Of a stretch of 64,000 nucleotides of DNA, positions 28,701 through 36,534 are shown piece by piece. Both the position numbers and the translations under genes were made by a program. The notes under the pieces were generated by a model that saw only the letters and a list, made by a program, of their open reading frames with translations, was not told the DNA's origin and made no database searches. Numbering within the stretch: position 1 is the stretch's first letter; each line of letters opens with the position of its first letter. Origin of the DNA: Syntrophales bacterium (GTDB taxonomy: Bacteria; Desulfobacterota; Syntrophia; Syntrophales; UBA2210); assembly GCA_023230565.1 (NCBI GenBank), contig JALNXD010000001.1, forward strand, positions 1 to 64,000, in the 5' to 3' direction.

Positions 28701-28967
28701 GGATCAAAATTGAGATTTCGTCCTATTATTATGACTTCGCTCGCCTTCGGATTTGGCGTGCTTCCTCTTGCACTGGCAACAGGAGCCGGTGCCGGCGCTC
28801 AGAATGCCATAGGAACAAGCGTTCTGGGAGGAATGATAACGGCAACCTTGCTGGTAATTATTTTTGCACCCCTCTTTTTCGTACTCATAGAGAAACTTTT
28901 CGGCAGGCAGAAAAAACGTGAGGCAACCGAACTTACCTTGAAAACTTCTGAGGAAGAACCGCTATGA
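25791..28967 (+). CDS. RND multidrug efflux pump, HAE1 family (AcrB/MexB type)
   Basis: 1058 residues, full length. It starts LSKFFLDRPVFAWVIAI; the porter sequence SQYPPIAPPTIALYAMYPGA matches AcrB closely. TM4 carries the proton-relay pair in GLLVDDAIVVVENVERIM (D408-D409), and TM10 has the conserved Lys in LTTLGLATKNAILIVQFAKE. The protein works as an inner-membrane trimer exporting hydrophobic drugs, bile-like compounds or solvents by proton antiport. GGAGG precedes the ATG. The stop overlaps the next gene's start by 4 bases (ATGA). Confidence 0.97.
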   Translation: MLSKFFLDRPVFAWVIAIIIMAAGGLAIYNLPISQYPPIAPPTIALYAMYPGASAETVENSVTQIIEQKMTGFENLLYLSSTSDSAGMSRIELTFEAGTDPDIAWTQVQNKLQLAMSSLPEVVQKQGVNVRKSTRNYLLFVGLISEDGSMDGKDLRDYAKSNLESVLARVPGVGEVEVFGAGYAMRIWIDPEKLMSYGLTVQEVIAALETYNAEVSAGQFGGGPAVEGQRLNASIVVQNMLKTPDEFAAVPLRINPNGSVVRINDIGWTELGTEYYDVETSYNGMPIAGIAIRQASGANSLDAADAVKAKMEEMTPFLPPGIKVVYPHDTTPFIRVAIDEVVKTLIEAIILVFLVMWLFLGNMRATLIPTIAVPVVILGTFAMLGFFGFSINMLTMFAMVLAIGLLVDDAIVVVENVERIMTEEGLPPKEATRKSMNQITSALIGIGLVLSAVFGPMAFFPGSTGVIYRQFSVTIIAAMLLSVVVALILTPVLCASLLKPVPAGHEPSENAIFFLRPFFRLFDRIFFGLRDIYVRFVGHSLSRTIRYVVVFLVIVTVMGGLYVRMPTSYLPDEDQGSLLAQVILPSGATLEQTKAIAREIENYFHTQEKEAVASTFMISGYGFSGRAQNNGMVFIKLKDWNLRSRDDLKVKAVAERATQALSYIRGAIVFVFAPPAVTELGHAQGFDFQLLDRGGLGHKKLMEAQYHLLDIAAKDPHLTSVRPNSMEDVSEYRIDVDWEKAGALGVPIISIHRTISAAFGSAYVNDFVQGGRVKKVFVQADAAYRMLPQDLEKLYVRNTSGTMVPFSSFASGYWTSGPPRLARFNGFPSINIWGEPASGKSSGEAMEAMEEAVRKLPRGVGFDWSGLSYQEKIASTQATLLYAFSIFVIFLCLAALYESWTIPVSILIVLPLGVIGGIIATSMRGLSNDVYFQIGLLTTLGLATKNAILIVQFAKERLARGMNLVDATLEGSKLRFRPIIMTSLAFGFGVLPLALATGAGAGAQNAIGTSVLGGMITATLLVIIFAPLFFVLIEKLFGRQKKREATELTLKTSEEEPL

Positions 28968-30382
28968 CCAAAAACCAGATTCTCTATCCTCTTTTGCTTG
29001 CGATACTGTTTGGCAGCTGTTCTTTTGCCCCGGAATACAGAAAACCTGCAGCTCCCATACCGGACAAGTGGCCTTCTGGACCAGCTTACAACAATATAAA
29101 AGCCGATGAAGCAGCCCCTTTTGCAAAAGAACTTATGTGGCAGGAATTCATTACTGACCGCCATATGCAAGAAGTTATCAAAACCGCAATCGCATACAAC
29201 CGTGATATGCGCATCGCAAGCCTGAATGTTCAAAGGGCCAGAGCACTTTATGGTGTACAGAAAGCCGAGCTTTGGCCGCAAGTCAGTGCTGTGGGCCTGG
29301 GGGTTAAAGAGCGCATGCCTGCGGATCTCTCGCCCACAGGTACGTCAATAACTGCAGAACAGTATAGTGTGGATGTTGGTATAACTTCATGGGAACTGGA
29401 CTTCTTCGGTCGCATCCGAAACTTGAAAAAGAGGGCTCTTGAGGAATATCTTGCAACTGATGCTGCTCGCAGAAGTGCGGAAATACTGCTGATAACCTCA
29501 ACGGCTACGGCATATCTTTCTCTGGCAGCAGATCACGAAAACCTCAATCTGGCCCGTTTTACGCTTGAAGCCCAGAAAACATCATATGATCTCATCAGGA
29601 AACGTTTCAACGTGGGACTTGCGTCTGAACTGGATCTCAGACGCGCCCAAAGCCAGGTCGATGCAGCCAAAGGGGATGTCGCCCTTTATACTCAGCTGAC
29701 TGCACAAGATGAAAACGCATTGCGCCTGCTGATCGGACAGTCATTACCATCAAGACTTCTACCAGCCAATCTGTCAAGTGTCATTCCTCCCCGCGAGATT
29801 TCAGCAGGCTTGTCATCAGAGCTGCTTCTGAGGCGTCCCGATGTCATTGCAGCGGAACACCGGCTTAAAGCTTCACATGCAAATATCGGCGCAGCACGCG
29901 CCGCTTTTTTCCCTCGTATAACGTTGACTTCGGCGGTGGGAACAGCCAGCACAGATCTGTCAGGACTCTTTAATAGCGGTTCCGGCGTGTGGAGTTTTAT
30001 GCCCCGGATCAGCATACCCATATTCGATCCCCGCATAGGACCCGCATATGAAGTAACAAAAGTGGACAAAGAAATAATCCTTGCCCAATATGAAGATATC
30101 ATCCAGAAAGCCTTTCGTGAAGCGGCCGATGCCCTTGCGATTCGCGGTACTGTAAATGAACGTATCAGAGCTCAGCAGGATCTCGTTGAAGCTATCGAAA
30201 AAACGTATCGTCTCTCTAATGCCCGATACTTGAAAGGAATCGACAGTTATCTCGGCGTTCTCGATGCTCAGCGTTCTCTTTATGCCGCGCAGGAGGGATT
30301 GATAAATCTATATCTTTTACGGCTCATCAACCGGGTAACACTCTACCAAGTACTGGGAGGCGGAGACGAGTCTTCTGAATGA
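28964..30382 (+). CDS. Outer-membrane efflux channel lipoprotein (NodT/OprM type)
   Basis: 472 residues. The lipoprotein signal ends at LFGSCSFAPEYRKP (C19), and FAPEYRKPAAPIPDKW is the typical NodT start. Two repeated OEP domains follow, with SWELDFFGRIRNLKKRALEE in the first and the LLLRRPDVIAAEHRLKASHANIGAARAAFFP-type signature region in the second. It forms the trimeric TolC-like channel of the tripartite pump. The overlap with the pump gene (ATGA) indicates translational coupling. It is the only channel gene in the operon, so it may serve both RND pumps. Confidence 0.95.
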   Translation: MTKNQILYPLLLAILFGSCSFAPEYRKPAAPIPDKWPSGPAYNNIKADEAAPFAKELMWQEFITDRHMQEVIKTAIAYNRDMRIASLNVQRARALYGVQKAELWPQVSAVGLGVKERMPADLSPTGTSITAEQYSVDVGITSWELDFFGRIRNLKKRALEEYLATDAARRSAEILLITSTATAYLSLAADHENLNLARFTLEAQKTSYDLIRKRFNVGLASELDLRRAQSQVDAAKGDVALYTQLTAQDENALRLLIGQSLPSRLLPANLSSVIPPREISAGLSSELLLRRPDVIAAEHRLKASHANIGAARAAFFPRITLTSAVGTASTDLSGLFNSGSGVWSFMPRISIPIFDPRIGPAYEVTKVDKEIILAQYEDIIQKAFREAADALAIRGTVNERIRAQQDLVEAIEKTYRLSNARYLKGIDSYLGVLDAQRSLYAAQEGLINLYLLRLINRVTLYQVLGGGDESSE

Positions 30383-30392
30383 ACTTTCCAGT

Positions 30393-31490
30393 GTGTGTAA
30401 AGAGAGGAGGAAGAAAAATATTTTGGCATCGAGGATCCGTAGTATTGTACTTTTGATTGCGGCATTTTTTTGCCTCTTTTCTTCATCATCATTCGCCCGT
30501 TCAGGCGATAATCCTGCAAATGTCGTTGTCGCAAAAATAACCAGGGGAACAATCATTCCTGAAAAAACATTCATCGGAAGCGTCTACTACCCTGAAGTAT
30601 CTGATATCGCAGCAGAAGTTAGTGGAAGAGTAGAAGAGGTTGCCTATGAGGAAGGCCAGGCGGTAGTCAAAGACAGCGTGCTCGTGAGGATGGATTCGAG
30701 CCTCCTCAAAAAGACATTTCTGTCGAAAACGGCATCTTTCGAAGAAATCCTTTCTGATTTGGCACGTGCTAAGAAGGATCTGGAAAGGACCAAAAACCTG
30801 TACGAAAGAAAAATTCTGGCTGAAAAAGATCTTGATGATCAGATTTTTACCGTCAAAGGTCTTGAAAAAAAAGCAGCTTCCCTGAAAGCTGAAGCGGAAC
30901 ATCTTGAAATTGAACTTGGAAAAACTGTAATTCGAGCCCCGTTTAGCGGTGTTATCATTAAGAAGAATACGGCGGTCGGCGAATGGCTGTCGCCAGGTTC
31001 AGCTGTTGCAACAATCGCAATGAATAACTCTTTCGATGTTATGATATCGGTTCCCGAGGATATTATCTTTCATCTACAAAGGGGCATGAAAATACCTGTT
31101 ACCGCAGGACGTATTGAAACAGAAGGAACAATCACCGCCATTATACCGCAGGGAGATGTTGCCACCCGAACATTTCCTGTAAAAATCAGAATAGAAAAGG
31201 CTCCTTCTCTGATGGAAGGCATGGAAGCAAAAGTAACTCTTCCGGCGGGACAGAGTATAGATTCTTTTTTCGTGCCCCGTGACGCCATTTTAAATGTATA
31301 CAATGAAACCTTTATAGTGGCCGTCGATAATTCCAGGGCATCTCTCATCAAAGTTGATGTTGTAGGCTACGAAAACATGTATGCAGGCATCAAAGGGAAC
31401 AGAATAAAGGAATCTCTCAAAGTGGTCGTCAAGGGAAATGAACGGCTGCGGGACGGAGATCCTGTCAATGTTCTGGAGGAAACCGAATAA
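30393..31490 (+). CDS. Second RND efflux periplasmic adaptor (HlyD/MFP type)
   Basis: About 365 residues. The start is uncertain: GTG at 30393 lacks a ribosome site, whereas AGGAGG at 30405-30410 would better serve a TTG at 30423 (355 residues). A Sec signal peptide (SIVLLIAAFFCLFSSSSFA) without lipobox is followed by the lipoyl half AEVSGRVEEVAYEEGQAVVK, a coiled-coil hairpin, the second half VIRAPFSGVIIKKNTAVGEW, and barrel domains. It differs clearly from the first adaptor, being shorter and not lipidated. It is 10 bases after the channel gene and 2 before the second pump. Confidence 0.92.
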   Translation: MCKERRKKNILASRIRSIVLLIAAFFCLFSSSSFARSGDNPANVVVAKITRGTIIPEKTFIGSVYYPEVSDIAAEVSGRVEEVAYEEGQAVVKDSVLVRMDSSLLKKTFLSKTASFEEILSDLARAKKDLERTKNLYERKILAEKDLDDQIFTVKGLEKKAASLKAEAEHLEIELGKTVIRAPFSGVIIKKNTAVGEWLSPGSAVATIAMNNSFDVMISVPEDIIFHLQRGMKIPVTAGRIETEGTITAIIPQGDVATRTFPVKIRIEKAPSLMEGMEAKVTLPAGQSIDSFFVPRDAILNVYNETFIVAVDNSRASLIKVDVVGYENMYAGIKGNRIKESLKVVVKGNERLRDGDPVNVLEETE

Positions 31491-31492
31491 TT

Positions 31493-34400
31493 GTGGACCC
31501 GGTTATTTTTTCAATTAAGGAACCCGTTAAAGTAGCCGTAATTGTTCTCGTAATAGTGCTCTTCGGCTTTATCGGCCTTTTAAAAATGCCCTATCAGTTA
31601 AGTCCCGACCTTACAGTTCCTCTTATCACTATACGTACCACATGGGACGGGGCTACACCATACGAGGTAGAACGGGAAATTATCGAAGAACAGGAAAAAG
31701 TTTTCAAAGGCATACCCAATCTGGAGGAAATGGAAAGCCAGTCTTCTAATAACAGGGGCTCGGTGACTCTCAAGTTTAAAATTGGAACAGATATCAATGA
31801 AGCCCTTCTGCGAGTATCAAACAAACTAAACGAGGTAAGGTCTTACCCTGCAAATGTAGAACGCCCGGTTATCAGTGCCACAGGCGAATCGACTTCTCCG
31901 GTCATTTGGATGGCACTCATGGCGGAAAAAGAAAATGACAGATCAATATATGAATATAGAACTTTTTTTGAAAATGAAATCAGACAGTATCTTGAACGGG
32001 TTGATGGCGTCGCCGATCTTTTTGTTGGCGGAGGGACCGAAGAGGAAATGCATGTTACCGTAGATCCTCAAAAACTTGCTTCATATAAATTGACAATCGG
32101 GGATGTAGCAGGATTATTGTCCAGGGAGAATGTAAATATATCTGCGGGCAATCTCTTTATTGGCAGAAGAGATTTCAGAATAAGGACCGTATCGGAATTT
32201 CAATCGGCTGAAGAGCTTGAAAAACTTGTTATAATGTCCACAGGACAAAAACGCATATTTCTTTCCGATATTGCTGAAGTGACACCGGGGTTTGAAAAAA
32301 GAAGCTGGTCCTATCTTCAGAATGATCAGGAAAGTATCGGTATCGGCATCAGACCTCAATCGGGGGTTAATATTCTTGAATTAACCGACAGAATGGAAAG
32401 GGCAGTAGAGTGGTTAAATACAAATAAGCTAAAATCACAGAAAATACGGTTACATTGGAGTTACGATCAGCGCCCTTACATAAAAAGTGCAATTGGGCTA
32501 GTGCAGAGCAATATTCTTATCGGCGGGATTCTCGCAGTATTTGTTTTACTCCTCTTCCTGAGGAGCTTCATGTCCACTCTTGTAGTTGCAACAGCGTTAC
32601 CCATAAGTGTAATAGGAAGCTTTTTCTTTCTTAATGCATTCGGCCGCACGCTCAATGTAGTGTCGCTTGCGGGAATTTCCTTCGCCATCGGCATGCTTCT
32701 GGATAGTGCGATTGTAGTTCTTGAAAATATCGACCGTCATAGAAAAATGGGTAAATCAGCCTTCAATGCGACCTATGAAGGGACTAAAGAGGTCTGGGGA
32801 GCTATTCTTGCTTCTTCGCTTACGACCGTCGCCGTATTCCTTCCGGTAGTTTTTATTGAGGAAGAAGCCGGCCAGCTATTCAGAGATATAGCGATTGCCG
32901 TAACCTGTGCGATTGTTTTAAGTCTCTTCGTCTCGATATCGGTCATTCCCTCATATGCAAACATGCTGTTTTCCTTAAGAAAAGAACACAACCATAAAAA
33001 AAGCAGAATTTCCAGAACAGGCACTTCAATTTCCAACGGGATAATGAAACTGGTTTCCTGCTCCCTTAAAAACAGGGCAACTCGCCTTTCAACAATTGCT
33101 GTTCTGGCAATTTTTTCCATTTTGACGGCATACCTGCTCGCGCCAAAAATGGAATATCTTCCTCAAGGAAACAGAAACTACATCTACAATCTCCTTGTTC
33201 CGCCACCGGGGCTTTCATACGAGGAAAGGCGCGATATAGGTAAAACGATTTTCAAAGAAATCAAGCCGTATATGAATAAAGAAAGCTATAACGGGCTGCC
33301 TGGCATTAAAAATGCTTTCTACACCGGAGCGGACCGGTTTATGTTTTGCGGTGCCATCAGTACCAATGACGAACGTGCCGGTGACTTGGTTCCCCTTTTT
33401 TCCCGAATTATTAACAGCATACCGGGAGTATTCGGAGTAAGCAGCCAGGGAGGGATATTCCAGAGTCGTCTGGGGGGAGGAAGAACGATCGACTGTGATA
33501 TCAGCGGATCGGATATGGAAGGTATTGTAAAAGCCGCTGAGGCTCTTTTCGATATTATCAAGGAAAAAATTCCGGATTGTCAGATCAGACCAAAACCTTC
33601 AATCGAAATTCTTTATCCGGAGGTAAATATCATCCCCGATAGGGACCGTCTGAGAGCATCGGGAATGAATGCAGGTGATTTGGGCATTTCTCTCGATGTT
33701 CTTCTCGATGGCCGTAAAATAAGCGAGTTCAAAAAAGAGGGACAAAAAAAAATCGATCTCGTTTTGCGTGCTTCAGAAAAAAGGTTCGAGACTCCCGAAC
33801 AACTCTATGATGCCCTTATTTCGACACCGCAAGGGAAAATTGTTCCTGTCTATCAGCTCGCTGATATTGAGAAAACGACTGGAGTTACTGAAATACGGCA
33901 TCTGGAGAGGCAACGCACAATTACATTGCAAGTAACGCCACCGAAAACGACATCATTGGAAGAAGCCATGGATCGCATAAACAAGGCTGCCGTCCCTCAG
34001 GCCAGGTCGGAAGGATTACTCGATGGAATCGATGTAACCATGAGTGGCGAAGCAGACAAGCTGACTCAGACAAGAAGGGCCCTTCAGTGGGATTTTCTGC
34101 TGGCTGCCGCAATAATCTATCTTCTCATGGCAGGACTTTTCAGCAATTTCCTTTATCCTCTCATCATCCTTTTTACTCTGCCTCTGGCTGCTGCGGGAGG
34201 TTTGATAGGACTCCGCCTTGTCAACCTTCTCATCCTTCCTCAGCCCCTCGATATATTGACAATGCTCGGCTTTGTCATTTTGATAGGAGTGGTGGTTAAT
34301 AACGCGATACTTATCGTCTATCAGTCACTCAATAATGTAAGGACCGGAAACATGGACTATCGCGATGCGATACTCGAAGCAACAAGAACCCGGCTGAGGC

Positions 34401-34606
34401 CCATCTATATGAGCACCTTTACCAGTATTTTCGGTATGCTTCCTCTTGTAGTGCTGCCCGGAGCAGGGTCCGAAATATACAGAGGGCTTGGAAGCGTGAT
34501 TCTCGGAGGTCTTGCAATCTCTTCCATTTTCGTGATATTCATCATTCCTTCATTACTTATGTTTCTCATAAAAAAAGAAAGGTTCAAGGAGAATAAGAGC
34601 GCATGA
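31493..34606 (+). CDS. Second RND efflux pump (HAE1-like, divergent TM4 relay)
   Basis: 1037 residues, GTG start at 31493. RND topology: first TM helix, then YQLSPDLTVPLITIRTTWDGA in place of the usual SQYP segment, a porter domain, and a second half beginning near 540. In TM4 the segment MLLDSAIVVLENIDRH has D404 but Ser at 405, where AcrB-type pumps have a second Asp; TM10 reads VILIGVVVNNAILIVYQS. This pattern occurs in other HAE1 branches, so it probably still pumps, with a different proton relay and cargo from the first pump. It overlaps the next gene by 4 bases. Confidence 0.93.
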   Translation: MDPVIFSIKEPVKVAVIVLVIVLFGFIGLLKMPYQLSPDLTVPLITIRTTWDGATPYEVEREIIEEQEKVFKGIPNLEEMESQSSNNRGSVTLKFKIGTDINEALLRVSNKLNEVRSYPANVERPVISATGESTSPVIWMALMAEKENDRSIYEYRTFFENEIRQYLERVDGVADLFVGGGTEEEMHVTVDPQKLASYKLTIGDVAGLLSRENVNISAGNLFIGRRDFRIRTVSEFQSAEELEKLVIMSTGQKRIFLSDIAEVTPGFEKRSWSYLQNDQESIGIGIRPQSGVNILELTDRMERAVEWLNTNKLKSQKIRLHWSYDQRPYIKSAIGLVQSNILIGGILAVFVLLLFLRSFMSTLVVATALPISVIGSFFFLNAFGRTLNVVSLAGISFAIGMLLDSAIVVLENIDRHRKMGKSAFNATYEGTKEVWGAILASSLTTVAVFLPVVFIEEEAGQLFRDIAIAVTCAIVLSLFVSISVIPSYANMLFSLRKEHNHKKSRISRTGTSISNGIMKLVSCSLKNRATRLSTIAVLAIFSILTAYLLAPKMEYLPQGNRNYIYNLLVPPPGLSYEERRDIGKTIFKEIKPYMNKESYNGLPGIKNAFYTGADRFMFCGAISTNDERAGDLVPLFSRIINSIPGVFGVSSQGGIFQSRLGGGRTIDCDISGSDMEGIVKAAEALFDIIKEKIPDCQIRPKPSIEILYPEVNIIPDRDRLRASGMNAGDLGISLDVLLDGRKISEFKKEGQKKIDLVLRASEKRFETPEQLYDALISTPQGKIVPVYQLADIEKTTGVTEIRHLERQRTITLQVTPPKTTSLEEAMDRINKAAVPQARSEGLLDGIDVTMSGEADKLTQTRRALQWDFLLAAAIIYLLMAGLFSNFLYPLIILFTLPLAAAGGLIGLRLVNLLILPQPLDILTMLGFVILIGVVVNNAILIVYQSLNNVRTGNMDYRDAILEATRTRLRPIYMSTFTSIFGMLPLVVLPGAGSEIYRGLGSVILGGLAISSIFVIFIIPSLLMFLIKKERFKENKSA

Positions 34607-35568
34607 ATATAAAAGAAGTAATTCTCGAAAATCTCAATATCGCATCGTATATCGAAGAAAAAGTGAATGAGATTGCTTCAGCCGTTGGCGAAGGCTCTGC
34701 TGTCAACGCATTATCGGGAGGCGTCGATTCAGCAGTGGTGACCATGCTCGGCCATAAAGCACTGGGCGATCGCCTTAAATCTTATTTCATAAACAGCGGG
34801 CTGATGAGAGAAGGTGAACCCCGGCAAATCGTTTCCTGGTTTGCGCAACTTGGGGTAACGGTAATTGTAATCGATGCTCAAAGCGAATTCTTTGAAGCGC
34901 TGAAAGGCAAAACCGACCCCGAAGAAAAACGTGAGGCCATTACGCACACCTTCTACAAAAAAGTATTCGGCAAACTCGTAAAAAAGAGCGGGGCAAAATA
35001 CCTTTTACAGGGAACTAATTTCACTGATATAGAAGAAACAGTTGCAGGAATAAAACGTCAGCATAATATATTGGAACAATTAGGGATAGATCCGCAGGAG
35101 CATTTCGGGTATAAAATATTGGAACCACTTATAGATGTGAGAAAACCGGCTATTCGGCTCATAGGAAAAGCTGCGGGACTGCAAAAGGAAATTTATTCAC
35201 GTCCTCCCTTTCCCGGACCGGCCCTTGCTGCTCGTGTCATAGGCGAAGTTACCCCGGAGAAGATCGCGTTGGTGAGAGCAGCGACGGCTATAGTAGAAAG
35301 ACACCTTTCAACATCAGGTGCTTTTCAGTACCTGGCACTATTACATGAGGATCGGGTGACGGGTATCAGAAACGGCAAGAGAGATTTCGGACTGCAGATC
35401 GAAATCAGATGCTGGGACAGCGAAGATGCGGTCACGGCATCACCTACAAGAGTTCCTTATGAAATACTTGAAAAAATGGCAAGCGAAATAACTTCGATGA
35501 TTCCCGGTGTAACCAGCGTCACTTACAATATTACACAGAAACCACCGTCCACGATAGAACCGATATAA
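34603..35568 (+). CDS. Stand-alone GMP-synthase-type ATP-pyrophosphatase (no glutaminase domain)
   Basis: 321 residues, equal to the synthetase half of GuaA. The PP-loop SGGVDSAV is at residues 38-45; LLQGTNFTDIEE replaces the LxQGTLYPDxIES of GMP synthases. The dimerisation domain keeps RPPFPGPALAARVIGEVTPE and ends KPPSTIEPI, against KPPATIEWE in GuaA. The N-terminal class I amidotransferase is absent. Archaea split GMP synthase this way, but no GATase subunit gene is nearby. Segments that contact XMP in GuaA (around residues 245-265) are altered, so another substrate adenylated by N-type ATP pyrophosphatase chemistry is possible. Its ATG overlaps the stop of the RND pump (ATGA), tying it to the efflux operon. 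Confidence 0.8.
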   Translation: MNIKEVILENLNIASYIEEKVNEIASAVGEGSAVNALSGGVDSAVVTMLGHKALGDRLKSYFINSGLMREGEPRQIVSWFAQLGVTVIVIDAQSEFFEALKGKTDPEEKREAITHTFYKKVFGKLVKKSGAKYLLQGTNFTDIEETVAGIKRQHNILEQLGIDPQEHFGYKILEPLIDVRKPAIRLIGKAAGLQKEIYSRPPFPGPALAARVIGEVTPEKIALVRAATAIVERHLSTSGAFQYLALLHEDRVTGIRNGKRDFGLQIEIRCWDSEDAVTASPTRVPYEILEKMASEITSMIPGVTSVTYNITQKPPSTIEPI

Positions 35569-35679
35569 AGGTTCGGTATTCTAAAGTTTTACGTTCTTTT
35601 TCCTTACTCAGTATGTACTCTCTAACAGAAGCAGAATACGCAGCTTCATGATACGGCAATTCGTCCAGGAGGCGCAGCA

Positions 35680-36267
35680 ATGGTGAAAGAAACACCAATG
35701 ATACTGCAGGATACAACGGCAAATCCTGCCCCATTAGGATTAATGGGATTCGGAATGACAACGGTTTTGTTGAACATTCATAATGCCGGATTTTATGAAT
35801 TGAACACGATGATTCTCGCTATGGGTATATTTTATGGTGGTATAGCCCAGATTATAGCGGGGATAATGGAATGGAAAAAAAACAATACATTTGGAACGAC
35901 GGCATTTACTTCATACGGACTCTTCTGGCTGAGTCTGGTTTTCCTCATCCTTATGCCGAAATTCGGATGGTGGAATGGTACGACCGCGGGTGCAATGGCG
36001 ATCTATCTGTTCATGTGGGGTCTTTTTACAACTTTCATGTTTATCGGAACATTGAAATTGAATAGAGCGCTTCAATTTGTATTCCTCACCTTGGCGGTAT
36101 TATTCTTTCTTCTGGCAATAGGTGATGCAACGGGGAGTTCCGCCGTTACACATCTCGCGGGGTACGAAGGAATCATCTGCGGCTTATCGGCATTCTATGC
36201 AGCAATGGCACAAGTTTTAAACGAAATTTACGGTAAAACAGTTATGCCGATCGGCCCGGTAAAATAA
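35680..36267 (+). CDS. satP: Acetate/succinate uptake transporter (GPR1/FUN34/YaaH, SatP family)
   Basis: 195 residues with six hydrophobic helices. The family signature [18 protein letters not shown] begins at about residue 15, and [15 protein letters not shown] (helix 2) and [16 protein letters not shown] follow as in E. coli SatP (188 residues). It transports acetate and related monocarboxylates or succinate through a hexameric channel at the inner membrane. GGAGG lies before the ATG. A strong terminator follows 61 bases after the stop, so this is probably a single-gene transcript or the end of the efflux operon. Confidence 0.92.
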   Translation: MVKETPMILQDTTANPAPLGLMGFGMTTVLLNIHNAGFYELNTMILAMGIFYGGIAQIIAGIMEWKKNNTFGTTAFTSYGLFWLSLVFLILMPKFGWWNGTTAGAMAIYLFMWGLFTTFMFIGTLKLNRALQFVFLTLAVLFFLLAIGDATGSSAVTHLAGYEGIICGLSAFYAAMAQVLNEIYGKTVMPIGPVK

Positions 36268-36327
36268 CACACACTCAGTTCTATAACGCAGTAAACAGAA
36301 GTTGCGTATCTTCTTGCATGGCTGTGG

Positions 36328-36361
36328 AAAACGGTGCAGTTATGAAACTGCACCGTTTTTT
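36328..36361 (+). terminator. Strong rho-independent terminator after satP
   Basis: A perfect 14-bp stem (arms 36328-36341 and 36346-36359, core CGGTGCAG/CTGCACCG) with loop ATGA and a T run. The symmetric A/T flanks could also allow it to work on the other strand. Confidence 0.9.
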
Positions 36362-36534
36362 ATTGGCATGCACTCTGTAGCCGATATGTTATTCAACTGG
36401 TCATTTTCAAGGTTTTATAGTACATTAAATTCAAATAATCTCGGCACAGCGCTTCTGCAGTTTCGTTTTCCAGGAGAATCAGAAAAAGATGACCGGACTC
36501 TACCTGGCCGGATATTGAAGAAAGGAGAACGAAC

